A stretch of 64,000 nucleotides of DNA from Climacium dendroides (taxonomy: Eukaryota; Streptophyta; Bryopsida; Hypnales; Climaciaceae), in contig OX467083.1 in NCBI GenBank assembly GCA_950106755.1, positions 34,219,029 through 34,283,028 of the forward strand. Reading direction: 5' to 3'. The notes below the pieces were generated by a model. The model saw only the letters and a list, made by a program, of their open reading frames with translations, had not been told where the DNA came from and searched no databases. A program made the position numbers and the translations under genes. This document shows positions 47,778-60,355 of this stretch, one piece after another (position 1 is the stretch's first letter; every line of letters starts with the position of its first letter).

Positions 47778-50700
47778 CTTCATAAAAAATGAAAACAACA
47801 ATTAGTTCCATTAGATTCTTTTTTTTCCATCATGTTCCTTTTCTGTTCCCAATTAGAAATTTTCTCTCAGGAAATGTCTCAAACCCTTACAACAAACTTA
47901 GTACATTTTGCTATTGTTGCATACTATAGTTTCCTAGCAACTTAGTCAAAAAAATAATAATAATTAAAAGGGTGCCTAAATTTTTGACTTAGTTTACCTC
48001 CCAAGTAACTAAATATATGACAAGATTGCCTAATTCATAGAAATTGAATTTATATATGCTACAATCTAATGAATTAGCATTTGTCTTAAATCTTGCATAG
48101 ATCTCTTATTTGTCAATGATTGTAAATATTCATTGCAAAGTTTTTTTTGCCTTGTCATTTTGATTGTTTTTTAGCACAATCCCTCAAAAAAAACATATCT
48201 CTCACACACAACAAACCTTGACATTTAACAAAACCCTCATACAAGGTAGAGAGTTTAGGGTTTGGAGGCCAAGATAAGGGTTTAGGTGAATGCCACTACC
48301 TTAAATGAAAGTAGCGACAACCACCCAAATATTGTAAGAACAACTTGGATGAATGCCTCATTCATTTTAATTATATTTTAAAATTGCTCCATTTTAAAAT
48401 ATTATTTTTGAATTGTCTAACTATTATTTACACTTTAATTAATTATTACGCAAAAAGCTCCCCAGTTGCTAGGAAGCTACGGTATGTGGATTTGAAGATT
48501 CTATTATTGATTGCAATTACACCCTCTTCAACAAAATGTGATTTTTTCATGATACACATGGAAAGTGCAGTGTCAACCCCCAAGTTCAAAAATGCCTAAT
48601 TTGGTGGTTTGAATGCTACCAACCTTTCTTAAGGTGGTATGCTGCTTTTTGATATTAGATGCAAAAGTCATGGAAATCCGCGGCCAATTCAACGCGGCTT
48701 AATTCGCTGCTCTGTGCCTAACCAAATTTGACTGGAGCTGGATGCTTGACCACGTTCTGAGAAATGAATTAGACATGGGATGGAAGAATCAGAGTTCTCT
48801 AGGTATGGAAATTAATGTGGACAGATTAAACTGTTGTCAGTTGTGGAAATCACCGTACTTTTCTTCCTGCTCCATTTAAAGTTTGGACATAAAATTGTCT
48901 ACTCTCAACTAAAGATTTCTCTCCAAGTCGATCTCCAAACGAGGACCTGGACCTGCACACTAGCTCTACTGCCGACCTAATGGTCAAATTATACTGATAC
49001 TATTAAAGCGAGAATGATCATAGTTACCAATAAGCTAAGATGCAGACAGCATCATTCAATCTTCAGTCAGTTTCGACATTCAAGCAATATAGTAGATCAA
49101 TTTTTGAAAGGTAGCACTTGAGAGGTGCCGATTCATTTCAGAGTCCCGGTTCAGAGTCACCTATTGTGTCGTACAACATCTCTCCAATAATATGCGAAAG
49201 TAATAAACTCAGTCTGGACATGGGCTCCTTTTTTTCCTCGCAGAAGGATACTCAAAACCTCTTAAAACGCAACGGTTTTTGGTTACACTATCGATCGACT
49301 CGATAACATTCTTGTCGTCACTGGCAACCTACTGTACAGTGATGGTATTCGCGACCACCTCACAAATGATAAGCGTAGAGCCGGAGCGCAAGCCATCCCC
49401 ACGCTTGGTGAATCTTGTATGGCCCGTACCACTTGAATGTACGGGCCCCCAGAAAGTCTGCAGCTGTTTAGTACAGTACAATGTAATCATCTCGATGGAT
49501 GCCCGGTTTGCAGAAATCCAGGGGCATCACGCTTTGTCGATCGATCTCTGCATGGCAGCGTTCAGGGAGTTTTTGATCTGTAAGTTAATTTTAGTTCAAT
49601 TTGTTGTACCTAGCTACTTCAATTCTTGCCACATCACATACTCCGTACTACAATTAGAAATTTGGATCGGTATTAATCCCCGATGTCCAAAATGTTGTCA
49701 ATTTCCTTAAACCTACACAAAGCTCCGAAATTGAATCTTAATGATTCGATATCGGTTCCACCTTATAGTTGGTATTTAGTATTTATCCGTAATCTTCAGC
49801 ATCAAGGTATCTCCGCTGCCAAGATAATCTAGCGCACACTTAATTTAATTAGTTTCTACCTTTTCCATAATATCAAAGGTCGTTTCAGCGGGATCGCATT
49901 TGTCATGATATATCCTGTTTTCAGCACGACATTTGAGCAGTAAGTTATACCAATGGTCCTCGACTTGGGAAGATGTAAGTTCAGTCTCCATCCAAACTTA
50001 CCAGGCTATAGTTAATAAAACTAGAATTGTCTAAATAGCTAGACTAAGTGCCTAGACTTTCTTCAATTTAATTCAGTTCGTTTTGAAGCTAGCTACAAGA
50101 TTGTTTTGCGTAGCAGACGTTATTTTGCCCAATTGGCGGTTCAGTAGCGTTTCAAGCATAATTGTTTCTCACACAGCTACTGCACAACTTGTGTTAAAGT
50201 TCTCGACCGTGTTCCGATTGAACGCTGGAGAGACAGTGTTACGATTGAACGCTGTTGCACTGTTTGCTGGCTTCAAATAGCAAAATCACATATCGCAGCG
50301 CGACCGCACGCGGCGTACTCCCATAGATCGATGAACAAATTTCCGAAAATAACCCTAAATTTTTGCAGTATTTCTTGACTTGGAACGTGGCAATATCATG
50401 TCTATAAAAGACGAGCAGCAGGTGGGGTGTGCCATTCTAAAGATATAGAGGCAGTGACTCAGTCACAATTCGTTATTATAGCGGATAATATCATTACCAA
50501 AGATGACCTGAACACTGGAGGAGCTACTAGCATGGACTACGTGATCGAAAATGTTCATCCATAGGCCATTTAATTCATTCGCTTGAATGTAACTTCTCCA
50601 CAATTTTGCTGCATGCATTTGATTAATCCATGCAGGTGAAAATCATGAAAACTCACTTTACATGTTTTGTTGGGACAATTTTCAAATCAAATGAATAAGT

Positions 50701-51587
50701 AAAATTTGATAGATTTCAAATTAAGTGAAATGCAAAATTGCGAATAAGCAAGATGTCGCAATGTGATGACAGCCTCACTGAAACATGCACCCCTGTGATT
50801 AGGAAAATACATTGCCATTATCCAAATGATCGTTTGAGATGAAGCAAGCAACAACATCTCTAGTGTCTGGACATACAACCAAGCCTAAGAATGCTTTCAA
50901 GTTGCAAACCATTCCATTCAGTCTGGAATGGACTGGGCTAATGATGCCAACCTAAATTGTCATAAGATTTAAGCTGAACAGATCAAGTATCTTCAAAAAA
51001 GGGTATATCAAGTGCAGAATTAGAAGACTTTCAATACTTCACAATGTGGAGACTGTCGACGTTATATGTATTGGGGGTCAACTGGGGAGACTCTGAAGCA
51101 CCAAATTTTCATTACAGAGCGGGCAGGCTTCCTAGCCATCAATCGCCCTAAACCACATACTAGTTGAAATCCTTGTACAAGTACCCACTCCTACATATGG
51201 ATTTCAAAATCCGAATGTTAGTCTATGTACAGAAAAACGGCAGTTGATACCATGAATACCCGTAACTATGTAATCTGCAAAGTGCACAACCTGCCGATCC
51301 TGACGAGACCTCTTACCATCCCGTCTCTTCGCCTTCTAGATTACACAGAATGCCACTCTTGGTAGCCTGCCTGTCTGCTAGAAAGATCTAAAGTTCATTG
51401 AAACCCGAAAGAAACAGAGCAAATTGGCAACATCACCAAAATATTCAAAAATTCCTCCGATCCCGGATCAACCACGTTTGGCATAGACGTCAGAGCAAAT
51501 AGTAACGCACGCAACCAAACGATCGTCTACAACGCCAAGAGCAATCGCAACACCACTTAAGTGGCAAGCACACCCAGTCACGCAAAC
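47778..51587. other. Intergenic region up to histone H4
   Basis: Composition becomes more balanced after 48.6 kb, and a frame at 49279-49710 is open, but its composition, lack of splice context and absence of domains do not support coding. Part of 51000-51587 is presumably the H4 3' UTR. Confidence 0.4.
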
Positions 51588-52022
<435 letters not shown>

Positions 52023-52089
52023 CTAAATAGGGTTTCATAAGACGCACTCGCCATTCAAGAGGTAGATTTGAAGTTTTGAAAGGGATCGA

Positions 52090-52131
52090 GGCGCCAAATC
52101 CTTCAGTTCGCGCCAACGTTTAGGCGGGAAA
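52090..52131 (-). promoter_or_regulatory. Cluster of E2F-like sites upstream of histone H4
   Basis: On the H4 strand: TTTCCCGCC (52131-52123), TTGGCGCGAA (52117-52108) and TTTGGCGCC (52098-52090). These fit the E2F/DP consensus TTTSSCGC used by plant S-phase genes. A TATA-like CTATTTAG lies nearer the gene, about 52023-52030. Confidence 0.65.
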
Positions 52132-52309
52132 GTAGAGCATTGATGTACGAATTTCGTAGATAACACGGATTCTGGTCGGAATCTAGATTTGAAGTAGATT
52201 TGAAGTTTTGAATCCACTGCTACGGTTACAGGGCCGGCCCTCGATGCAAGTTTTCCATACTGGGCCGTTTCAGGCCTATTCCCTTGTTGTGAACGAGTCA
52301 CAGAATATT

Positions 52310-54700
52310 TAAATAATTTTTTAATTTAAATTTTAAAAAATAATATTAAATTATTTATTATTTATTATTATCTGATGTGGCAAGAAAAATCAAATTGTTG
52401 TTGTGGTGCAATTCTCATCGTTCCCCATTATTGGAGAATCCTAAGGAATTTACAATCTTGTTTAGGCCTCAAAAATCCTCTAATGGTTAGGAAAACATTA
52501 TAAAAATGAACAAGACATCTTAACTATGACACTCATGGTAGGTCAAAAAACATTCTTTCAATTAAATTTTTACTTCCAATAGATAGAAAAAAATCATTTT
52601 GTCATCCAATTTTGAAGGGATTTAAGTTGAGTGCTTATGTAAGAAGGGGGGTGGGAAATTCATTTTTTCATTTAATTTGGGGGGAATTAGTTGAGTACTT
52701 TATAGAAGAAGGTGGTATTGAAAATTACTTCTTTGTGATTTTATATGAATTTTCTTTTCTTTTTCTCTCAAAAAAAATTACAATATTTCCAAATTTTTCC
52801 AATTTTTTTTTGATGAATTATAGAAGACATTTGATTCCATCTTTAAAAATCATACATCTATCACTTCAAAAATAAATAGTCACAAAATTGAAACACGCAA
52901 AGGTAAAGGATCCTCAAGTTCAATGGTTATAGGTCCTTCATTATAGGGTTAATCTATAACAAAAATTTCTTCAGAAGATGAATTGTACTAAGTTGAAGAG
53001 CTTTTGATGATGTTTGAAGGGAATTTTAGAAAGAAAAAAAAATTGTTTATTACATGTTAAAATGCTTTAAATGAAAAAATATTGAATCAAATATAAAAAT
53101 ATAGAATTCAAATACCCATAATTTTAAAAAATAGTGTTTTTATGTAGAACACATCAAATTTTCACAAATCTTAGAGGGTTATGCCAAAAGAAGCAATTGA
53201 ATTACTTCTAAGAAATTGCCACTAAAATGAAGGGCCTATAATCATAGAGACTAAAAACATTCCTACTAGTGGCTTCTATATCACTATTTCCATCTAGATG
53301 AAGAGGAACAAAGATGGGGATAGAAAAAGCAAGCACCCACTAGTTCTTCCTTAAATTTTCAACTCTATGCTAAAAACATTCAAGGAGAAGTCACAATGAA
53401 ACTATGGAAATAGTAGCAAAACCAAATGAATAATACTCCCAAAAATCAATGAAGCACATCTCATCTTGGAAAGGTGAAAAGAGATTTAGGGATAATTCCA
53501 TTTGAGTTCCCTATCCATAATCCCATGTAGGAAATTTAGACCCCTCCTTCTTAAATATTTAGGGCTAGGGAATGCTGGTGGAGGAATTATTCTCTATCCA
53601 GATGAAATTCATCTAGATAGGGATATAGGAGCTCCTTGATGAGGATGCTATAAGCCCAATCAAACCACTATTTTAAAACTATGTTCCAAAACTTACTATA
53701 AGACAATTATATTTTAACCTTGTAAAAACATGAAAAATTGAATAGTTTGGCCACCATTGAATACTTGGGAATTTATTAAAGCAAATGATTCACACAACAT
53801 CAAAATTGATGATTTTCACATTGATTGACAACTCAATGGTAGGTACTCACTCCAATATGATTCAATTTTTGTTCCAACAATTATTATAAAAAAACTCATC
53901 CATCAAACACTTTGTACTTCAATGTCAAGGTTAATCCCTGAAGGATGGAGCCTCTAACCATGTAGCCAAACTTCACTTTGTATTTCAGTACTTGGAGTTT
54001 CTTTTCTTTAACCCTTAAAAAGACAAGCATGTTTGGGTACCATGTGATATTGTGTGAGTGGGAAGATTTCCAACTTGAAAGTTGCTCACTTTGTATCTTT
54101 TTTTAGTAACTACCCCATATAAAATCAAATTACAACTAAGATGTCTTGCAATTAAGTCAATTATGTGAATATAGCATCAAAGAAGTTGCACACCAAAAAT
54201 CTAATGAAAATCATCCATTCTTCAATATGCACAAAGCCTGTGCATCTTTTTAGGATTAAGGAAAGAAGAATTCACATTACACCCAATTTGATACTACCTC
54301 TATTTTTCAAAAAGACCCATGCTTCCTCTCTCAAACACAAAGGAAACACATGTCTTTTTCTAAAACAAAGGGAGTAAAACATCAATTTCTTTAAATTGGT
54401 GGGATTCCACTACTTTCAGCATTTTTAAGCTTGTAACTGAAATCTATAACAGATCTAGTTTTAGAGCTTTGTGAACCTTTTCCCACTCACTCATAATCAC
54501 GCCAACACAACGAAATTGCAAAGCAGAAATTGCAGAGTTGGACCCCCATCATGCACAAAATCCGAAGACTAATCCGTCCACAGGAAACGAAATTGAATTG
54601 TAAGCAGCCCAGGCAAAATTACACAAAACAAATTGGCTGTAAGTTGTCTTTACTGCTCAAGAATCACTGCCATATCCATCGCCAACTTCGGTGAGAGATT
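52310..54700. other. AT-rich intergenic region
   Basis: No supported gene and no well-bounded repeat; short frames here are low-complexity A/T sequence. Confidence 0.5.
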
Positions 54701-54868
54701 TTGAATTTAGAGCTCTACTGCCTTCGTATATACAACTAAGCACAAAAGGAGAGAGTCATCTCTTTTTCTTAAAGTAAAAACTAGACGAAAAATTAATCAA
54801 CTGGCACTTGGATGTGGGAAAATAATGTCATTCCAGTGCTAATAATTCCCAAGCAAATCGATTTCGAT

Positions 54869-55544
54869 TCACAAGTCGGGGTTAATATGATTAGTGTAGT
54901 CGTAAGTGCCGGCACCCTCCCAGCCCATCCACTCTTCCCATTCTTCCCAGTTATTATCTCCCACGCCCATGAAGGATTCCAAGTTGTCTGAGAGGTCGTC
55001 TTCGAACTCTCCAAACTGGGATGTCGTGTCTTGAATTAAAGCCTGTCAAACAGAAAACAAAATAATCAAGTTTGTCAGTCGAGTCTTCGAAACAAAAGCC
55101 ACAGATCGATCGACGGAGTGTACCTTAGTGCAATTTTGCATACATACGTCACTCACGAAATCCCTGGAGCCAATAATCCAAGCATGATCACTGTAGAGAA
55201 AAATCATTTCATGAGGGGAAGATGCTGACCTCGTAGGCTCTCTGAACTTGCTGGAACCCCTGGGAACAGTGATCGCCCCTGCAGACATCTGGGTGAAGCT
55301 CCAGTGCAAGGCGTCGGTAACTCTTTTTGATTTCTTGCTTGGTTGCAAACCGGGAGACTCCTAAAACACTGTGATGGTCCTCAGTGGAATTTCTTTGAGG
55401 CAGAAACGCTCTTGCCACTAATGTTGATGTCCTAGTTCTCCCGGGACAACCCACAACTCCTTGGTCCCAAACTCTTGGCGCAACCGCGTCTCGACTAAAA
55501 CATCCAAGAGAATTATATCCGCTGCGTAAAGCGTTCAGATCCAT
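54869..55544 (-). CDS. Chloroplast J-domain protein, J8-like
   Basis: Two exons, 55544-55230 and 55042-54869, joined in phase 0 (donor GAG/GTCAGC, acceptor TTTGACAG), giving 162 aa, close to the length of plant J8 proteins. After a Ser/Arg/Ala-containing presumed transit peptide, the J domain reads DHHSVLGVSRFATKQEIKKS and ELHPDVCRGDHC with the HPD motif. The C-terminus EEWMGWEGAGTYDYTNHINP carries the EEWMGWEGAGT-type tail I associate with J8. It acts as an Hsp70 co-chaperone in the plastid stroma. The chosen ATG is at 55544; the open frame extends upstream to a CAG at 55575 that may be the acceptor of a 5' UTR intron. Confidence 0.88.
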
Positions 55545-56930
55545 GATATTGGACTTGGATAATCTCCTTCTTTGCTGCAAGGACAGGAAATGTTTCTGAC
55601 ATCAGCTCGAGAATTTACCAAGGCAACGCAAGATTTTTTGTTCGTACTCTGCACTGGGCAAATAATCAAACCTCCTCTAAACTCTGTAAAATTCTCAGAC
55701 CTAATTTTGAGTCCAACTGTGGATTCACGTGTTTTGTGAGATACAAGAAAAGATCGCACCACACTGACTTCCTCTCAATGATTCTTTGGGAGAACCCAGG
55801 TAGAGAAAGTGAGCTCACCTCTTTTTGTTGACACCCCTGCAAGGTTGGCCAGTGATTTCTTGACGAACTTCAGCACACAGGTTTTATCGGAGTTTCTCAA
55901 ATTACACAGACTTGGAAAAAAAAATTGCAGTCTAACTTGAAATTTCTTCCGAATTTGTCCAGCGGAATGAACGATCGCCGATCTGCAGCAGCTGCATATA
56001 AATTACTCACGAAATCTGGGGTCGATACTTCCACGCCGGTCAATAGAAACAAAAGTAACAGATTCTGCGTATGGTTCGGACACAAAAGCGTCAATTTGGA
56101 GCTCCTAGCGAGTACCCCACAAATTTTGCGCAGCTTCGATACTCTTACAAGTTGTGAATAGACTGCACCTCGGCGTTGCAGGAATCTCCTACAATAGTCT
56201 CACCCCAATACACTCAACGTCGACACGAAAGAGAGTGAGAAGTGTCGCAACCGAATGAAGAAAGTAACGGAAGCCCGACACCTTTTATGACTTTGGGGAG
56301 AAAAAAATTGGTTGGTTGCCGCGGTGCACATGACCTCTACAGTTGCAGTCCGACTGAACGCTCACGCGCACCTTCTTCCGTGGAAACGGAACCTGATCGC
56401 CTACCGTAATCCATAGATACTTGGATTACGGGGGATCAAGTGACTCATGAAGTCCCACTCATCAGGATAGAATTTTTTTCGGTAAGTAAAATCTCGTGAC
56501 GTGACATTATTCCCAGATGCTCAAAAGATGCTGCAATCGTTGGTAACAGCATGATTATTCTACGAGTTTCTTCATACCCAGAGTTACCTGGTCTGTTCTG
56601 TGCAACAGCGGGCGGCCACGCATTGACCTCACAGAGAAGAAAACGAAATATCCGAGCTAGCTAGGGCTGCCTACCAGTCCGGGATACTACTCGCGCTCTC
56701 AACAGTTTAGGTCAAGTCAAAGGTCATGTCCACTGGATGCACGAAGTGCGCGGTGAGCCCGGCAAGAAGTCGAATCAAATCCGCGTAAGCCACCGGGAAT
56801 CCAATGAACCGAGACATTCGAGAAAGAATATGCCATGAAGATACCAAGATGGACTTGGAAATAGGGATAAGGAAGCTGCGTGACAGCCGTCATCGTTTTG
56901 CGCAGACACACTCACACTGGGAGTTGTCTG
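55545..56930. other. Upstream region of the J8-like gene
   Basis: Moderate GC content, presumably 5' UTR with an intron and promoter. I see no additional gene. Confidence 0.4.
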
Positions 56931-56933
56931 CAA

Positions 56934-57258
56934 GGTAGGAGGTTTTAAAAGTGCACATGCTCTAAAATTGTCTACCTCCTGAAATGTACACTATTTCTAC
57001 ATGTTGTTTTTTCGTAGCCTTTAGCAATGTACAAGTAGTGTACATTTGAGGAAGTGGGCAATTTTAGAGCCCTATGCTATTTCAACTTCAAAATTTTATA
57101 ACTAATTTCACAAAGCTCCAAAAAAATATGAAACAACTTGGGTTAAATGCCAATTCCACTTGTCTTTTAAGAAAAATTCATTGAAAAATATTTCAAGAAG
57201 TTTCACCTCTCCAAAATTCAGTTTCAGCTATTAAATGGGTTATTAATGGACCTCCTAC
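56934..57258 (+). mobile_element. MITE family F1, copy F (complete)
   Basis: Terminal inverted repeats GTAGGAGGT and ACCTCCTAC enclose the full family interior ('gcaattttagagccctatgc', 'aactaatttcacaaagctcc', 'cacttgtcttttaagaaaaa'). A 12-bp direct repeat, TGGGAGTTGTCT, lies at 56918-56929 and 57273-57284, a few bases outside each end. Confidence 0.8.
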
Positions 57259-57799
57259 TCTATGTAGAGCAGTGGGAGTTGTCTACTAGATGCGAGACCT
57301 TTCCAAGGTGGGGTGAGAATTATTTTTTTCCACTCTTGAAGAGATAGATGTAAAAGCTTGACCCCTATTTTGGACTATCAATTTTGTCTTCATGCCTAAT
57401 CGCGGATTGGGGTCTCAAATTTCAAATATGAATTCAAAATTCTCAAAATTTGATCATCCATGATAAATTGTTTGTAGTTGAGGGTCAAAGGGATGCGTTT
57501 AACACCAATTTTCTTTACGTAACCCTATTTCGGTTCCAAGAATTGTGATATACATGTACACGAAGGCCTAAAATCTAAAACAAGAATGAATTTTTGTAAA
57601 GACACTAAGGTATTGATCGATGTTTTTTCAAGTCATTATAGAAATGAATAATGCACCTATTGGTTCATAAATGAGATCTATTTTAACAAAGTGACTTAGT
57701 CATAGGTCATTCTTTGAGTGATGAAGATATTAGAGTATTAAAGTATTAGAACATCATCAATTTAATGAACGAGGATGTTTGACGTCCGATGATGACAAA

Positions 57800-59300
57800 G
57801 AATCCTTTCAATGGGATAGAAGTGCAACTATTCATCCTCGAAATTTTGTTGTGAAAAGGGGTCTTCTATAGTAATTTGACTTCCAATGAATGCTTTTGCA
57901 ATTTTGTAAGTGAATGATTCATAATTTCATACGGTAACCAAGGAATGATTTATTTCCACGGGCTCCGGTCCGTCCTATAACGGTTAACAAGATTGACAGT
58001 TTATTTTTCTTTGAGTGATCGATTCGAGCGGAAGTAGGAGACTAGGAGAGTAGGAGGGGAGTGCCTGTTAAGTGGATAACTGTCGAACGGTGAATCAGTT
58101 GCTTTTGGAGAAAGTTGGGGGCCTGGCAGTGCGATGGTTTGGGACCACTGTCGAAGTGGAGGACGCAGAGTCCGCGGTGAATCGTGGCGATAAGTTACCT
58201 TATCTCCACGCCGCCCGAATATTCCACGTGTAATGCCCGTTGTTGGGACCACTTCCGTCTCCACAGATCTGAAGGAATCGCACCTGCTAGCTACTGTAGT
58301 CTGCTACTGACCCTCAGTAACTTAATAGTAGCTGGTTTCCATGACAGAGATTCCTGCCCGGTCCCTGTTTTTTCCTGCACCTCGTCTGGAACCTGCAAAC
58401 CTGCAAACAAACCTGCAAATGAATGCCCGGGGAGCACGACTGACTTGAGTTCCAGACTTCCAGTACGTTGATGTCCTCTACGACGGACTTCGGTTCAGGA
58501 TCGGAGATCATTGGAGGCTTCACCGAAAGCTATGGAATGATCAACTGTCATGGAACTTGGGGCTTCGCTGCGTTAGGTAGTGGACCTGAACAGAATGCCT
58601 GGCTTTTCATCTCTTTGTCATCAATCGTTCACGGCCATTATTGGGACGGATTCCATAGCTCCCGGAGAAAGCAGAAGATGCATGGCCAACCCCGGTCAGT
58701 AGTCCCTTTTGTGAAATCAGGAGTCTGTTACGAGACAGATGATCAGAAGTAGTACCCTACTGTACGCAAACGTCCGATTCGGCAGAAATCAACCGTTAAA
58801 GGATGAACTAGAAGCTTATTGCCCATTTCCAACCACTTAAGGTATTCCGCATAGTTGCCTGTTGGGTTTGGTGGGGGAAATATTTTTCCCATGCAGGGAA
58901 ATAGACTTCAGACAAAATTGAAATTTTTTGGTATTTTTTGGCCCAAGAACAAAATTATTGTGAAATTTTTTTGTCTAGATTCTTTGAAACCCTATTCTTG
59001 TTATGTAGGTGTGTCTAATTCCAATTGTAGGTTGGTCCAAAAATTGATTGAAAATCAACACCCACAATTCATCATACCTTAGCAGTTAAACATGGATGTG
59101 CAAACGGAAATACAACAGCCTACAAGTTAAAAATGGGGGTTGGTCGGAAAGGGGTTACTTATTCCAGTGATCATGGAAATCATCTTTGGTTACAAAATTG
59201 CAAAACCACTCATTGAAAGTTAAACTACTATAGAGGACCTTATCTTTTCACAACAAAATTTTGAAGATGAATAGTTGCTCTTTTGTCCTACTAAGGATTT
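57800..59300. repeat. Inverted repeats of about 110 bp bracketing a GC-richer core
   Basis: 57800-57909 and 59191-59300 are similar in reverse complement ('gcaactattcatc', 'aaattttgttgtgaaaag', 'gcaattttgtaa'). The core 57990-58760 is richer in GC than its surroundings. It may be a TIR element that captured host sequence; the true ends were not found. Confidence 0.5.
58468..58752 (+). CDS. Hypothetical small ORF (94 aa), weak
   Basis: An open frame in the GC-richer core, Gly/Ser rich, with no recognised motif or splice signals. It may be non-coding or a captured gene fragment. Retained only because the composition differs from its AT-rich surroundings. Confidence 0.15.
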   Translation: MMSSTTDFGSGSEIIGGFTESYGMINCHGTWGFAALGSGPEQNAWLFISLSSIVHGHYWDGFHSSRRKQKMHGQPRSVVPFVKSGVCYETDDQK

Positions 59301-59447
59301 TCTATCATCCATCGGACAAAAAACACCCACTAAAAATAGCCAAAGTAGCGGAATTTCACCATTTTAACAAAATTGCCCATATAGGATATTATCCCTAACA
59401 TTGTACCTATCATTTGTGACTACTTCTCTACTAGTTATTAGTATTTA

Positions 59448-60355
59448 TTAACCCCTATAGTCCCAAAGTCTCTTTGGGGGACTCTTGGGATTTCAAGTAG
59501 GTTCGTGTAATCTCAATTTTTGACAGGATTTTTTGAATTTTTTTGAAGATAGGAAATTAAATTAGCTTTCCAGGAATATAATTTTTTTATTTCAATCGGT
59601 GCCTAGAAATAAAAGTTATGCCACTATGAGTCTAAAAAGCAACTCGAGGAGCAACCCAAAAAAAATCACAAAAAGTTGAATTTTTTTTAATTTTAAATTT
59701 TTTCTGAAATATTATATTTTTGTCTACATCTGAAACTTTGATTCATTCTATTTGGTCTAGCGATGAGAAAGCTATAGACAATCTTATTTCTGGGGCAATT
59801 TAAGCATCTTTTAGAAAAAACAAACTTACAGACTTCATTTTTTAATACAATTTTAACAATTTAAAAAAAAAAAATTTAGGCAAGGTTAAATTTGCTTGCT
59901 AGATCAATCTCACTGTTGGGATTATTGTGTTTCAATTCCATTTTAGAGCTATTAATGGTTTAGTTATCCTTTCAATCTTAAGCTTACTTCTACTTAACAA
60001 TTTTTTAATGAGTGAAAATTAAGTGTTTTTTTGTTGAATTTTTTTTTAGAGTCTCAACTCAATTCTTCAAGATAAAAAACTAGAAAATCTAAATCAATAG
60101 TGCAAAAATTTTAAGTTAAGAAGATTTGAAGTCAAAAATCTAGTCAATCAAGGTGTAAAAGAAAACTTAGTTTCTTCACTTTGAATGCAAATATCTTGCA
60201 ATCTACATGGTCAACGTTTTTGAAACTTTTTTCATGTATTTTTATACTAGTGTAGTATAAGACCTTATAGTTAGACATGTAAATAAAAAGAAATTAAGTT
60301 TTTTAATAGAAATGGAAATTTTGATAGAAAAAAAACTTGAAACTTTAGAGGTTAA
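59448..60355 (-). mobile_element. TTAA-flanked element P3 (piggyBac-like)
   Basis: Body 59452-60351 (900 bp), exact TTAA on both sides, ends CCCCTATAGT and ACTTTAGAGG. Its interior is the reverse complement of P1/P2, including the 'gtcaacgtttttgaaactttt' region and the poly-A tract near 59860. Non-coding. Confidence 0.78.

Noticed and set aside
49279..49710. 143-aa open frame
   Set aside because: No domain, no splice context, irregular cysteine/hydrophobic composition typical of chance frames in moderate-GC DNA.
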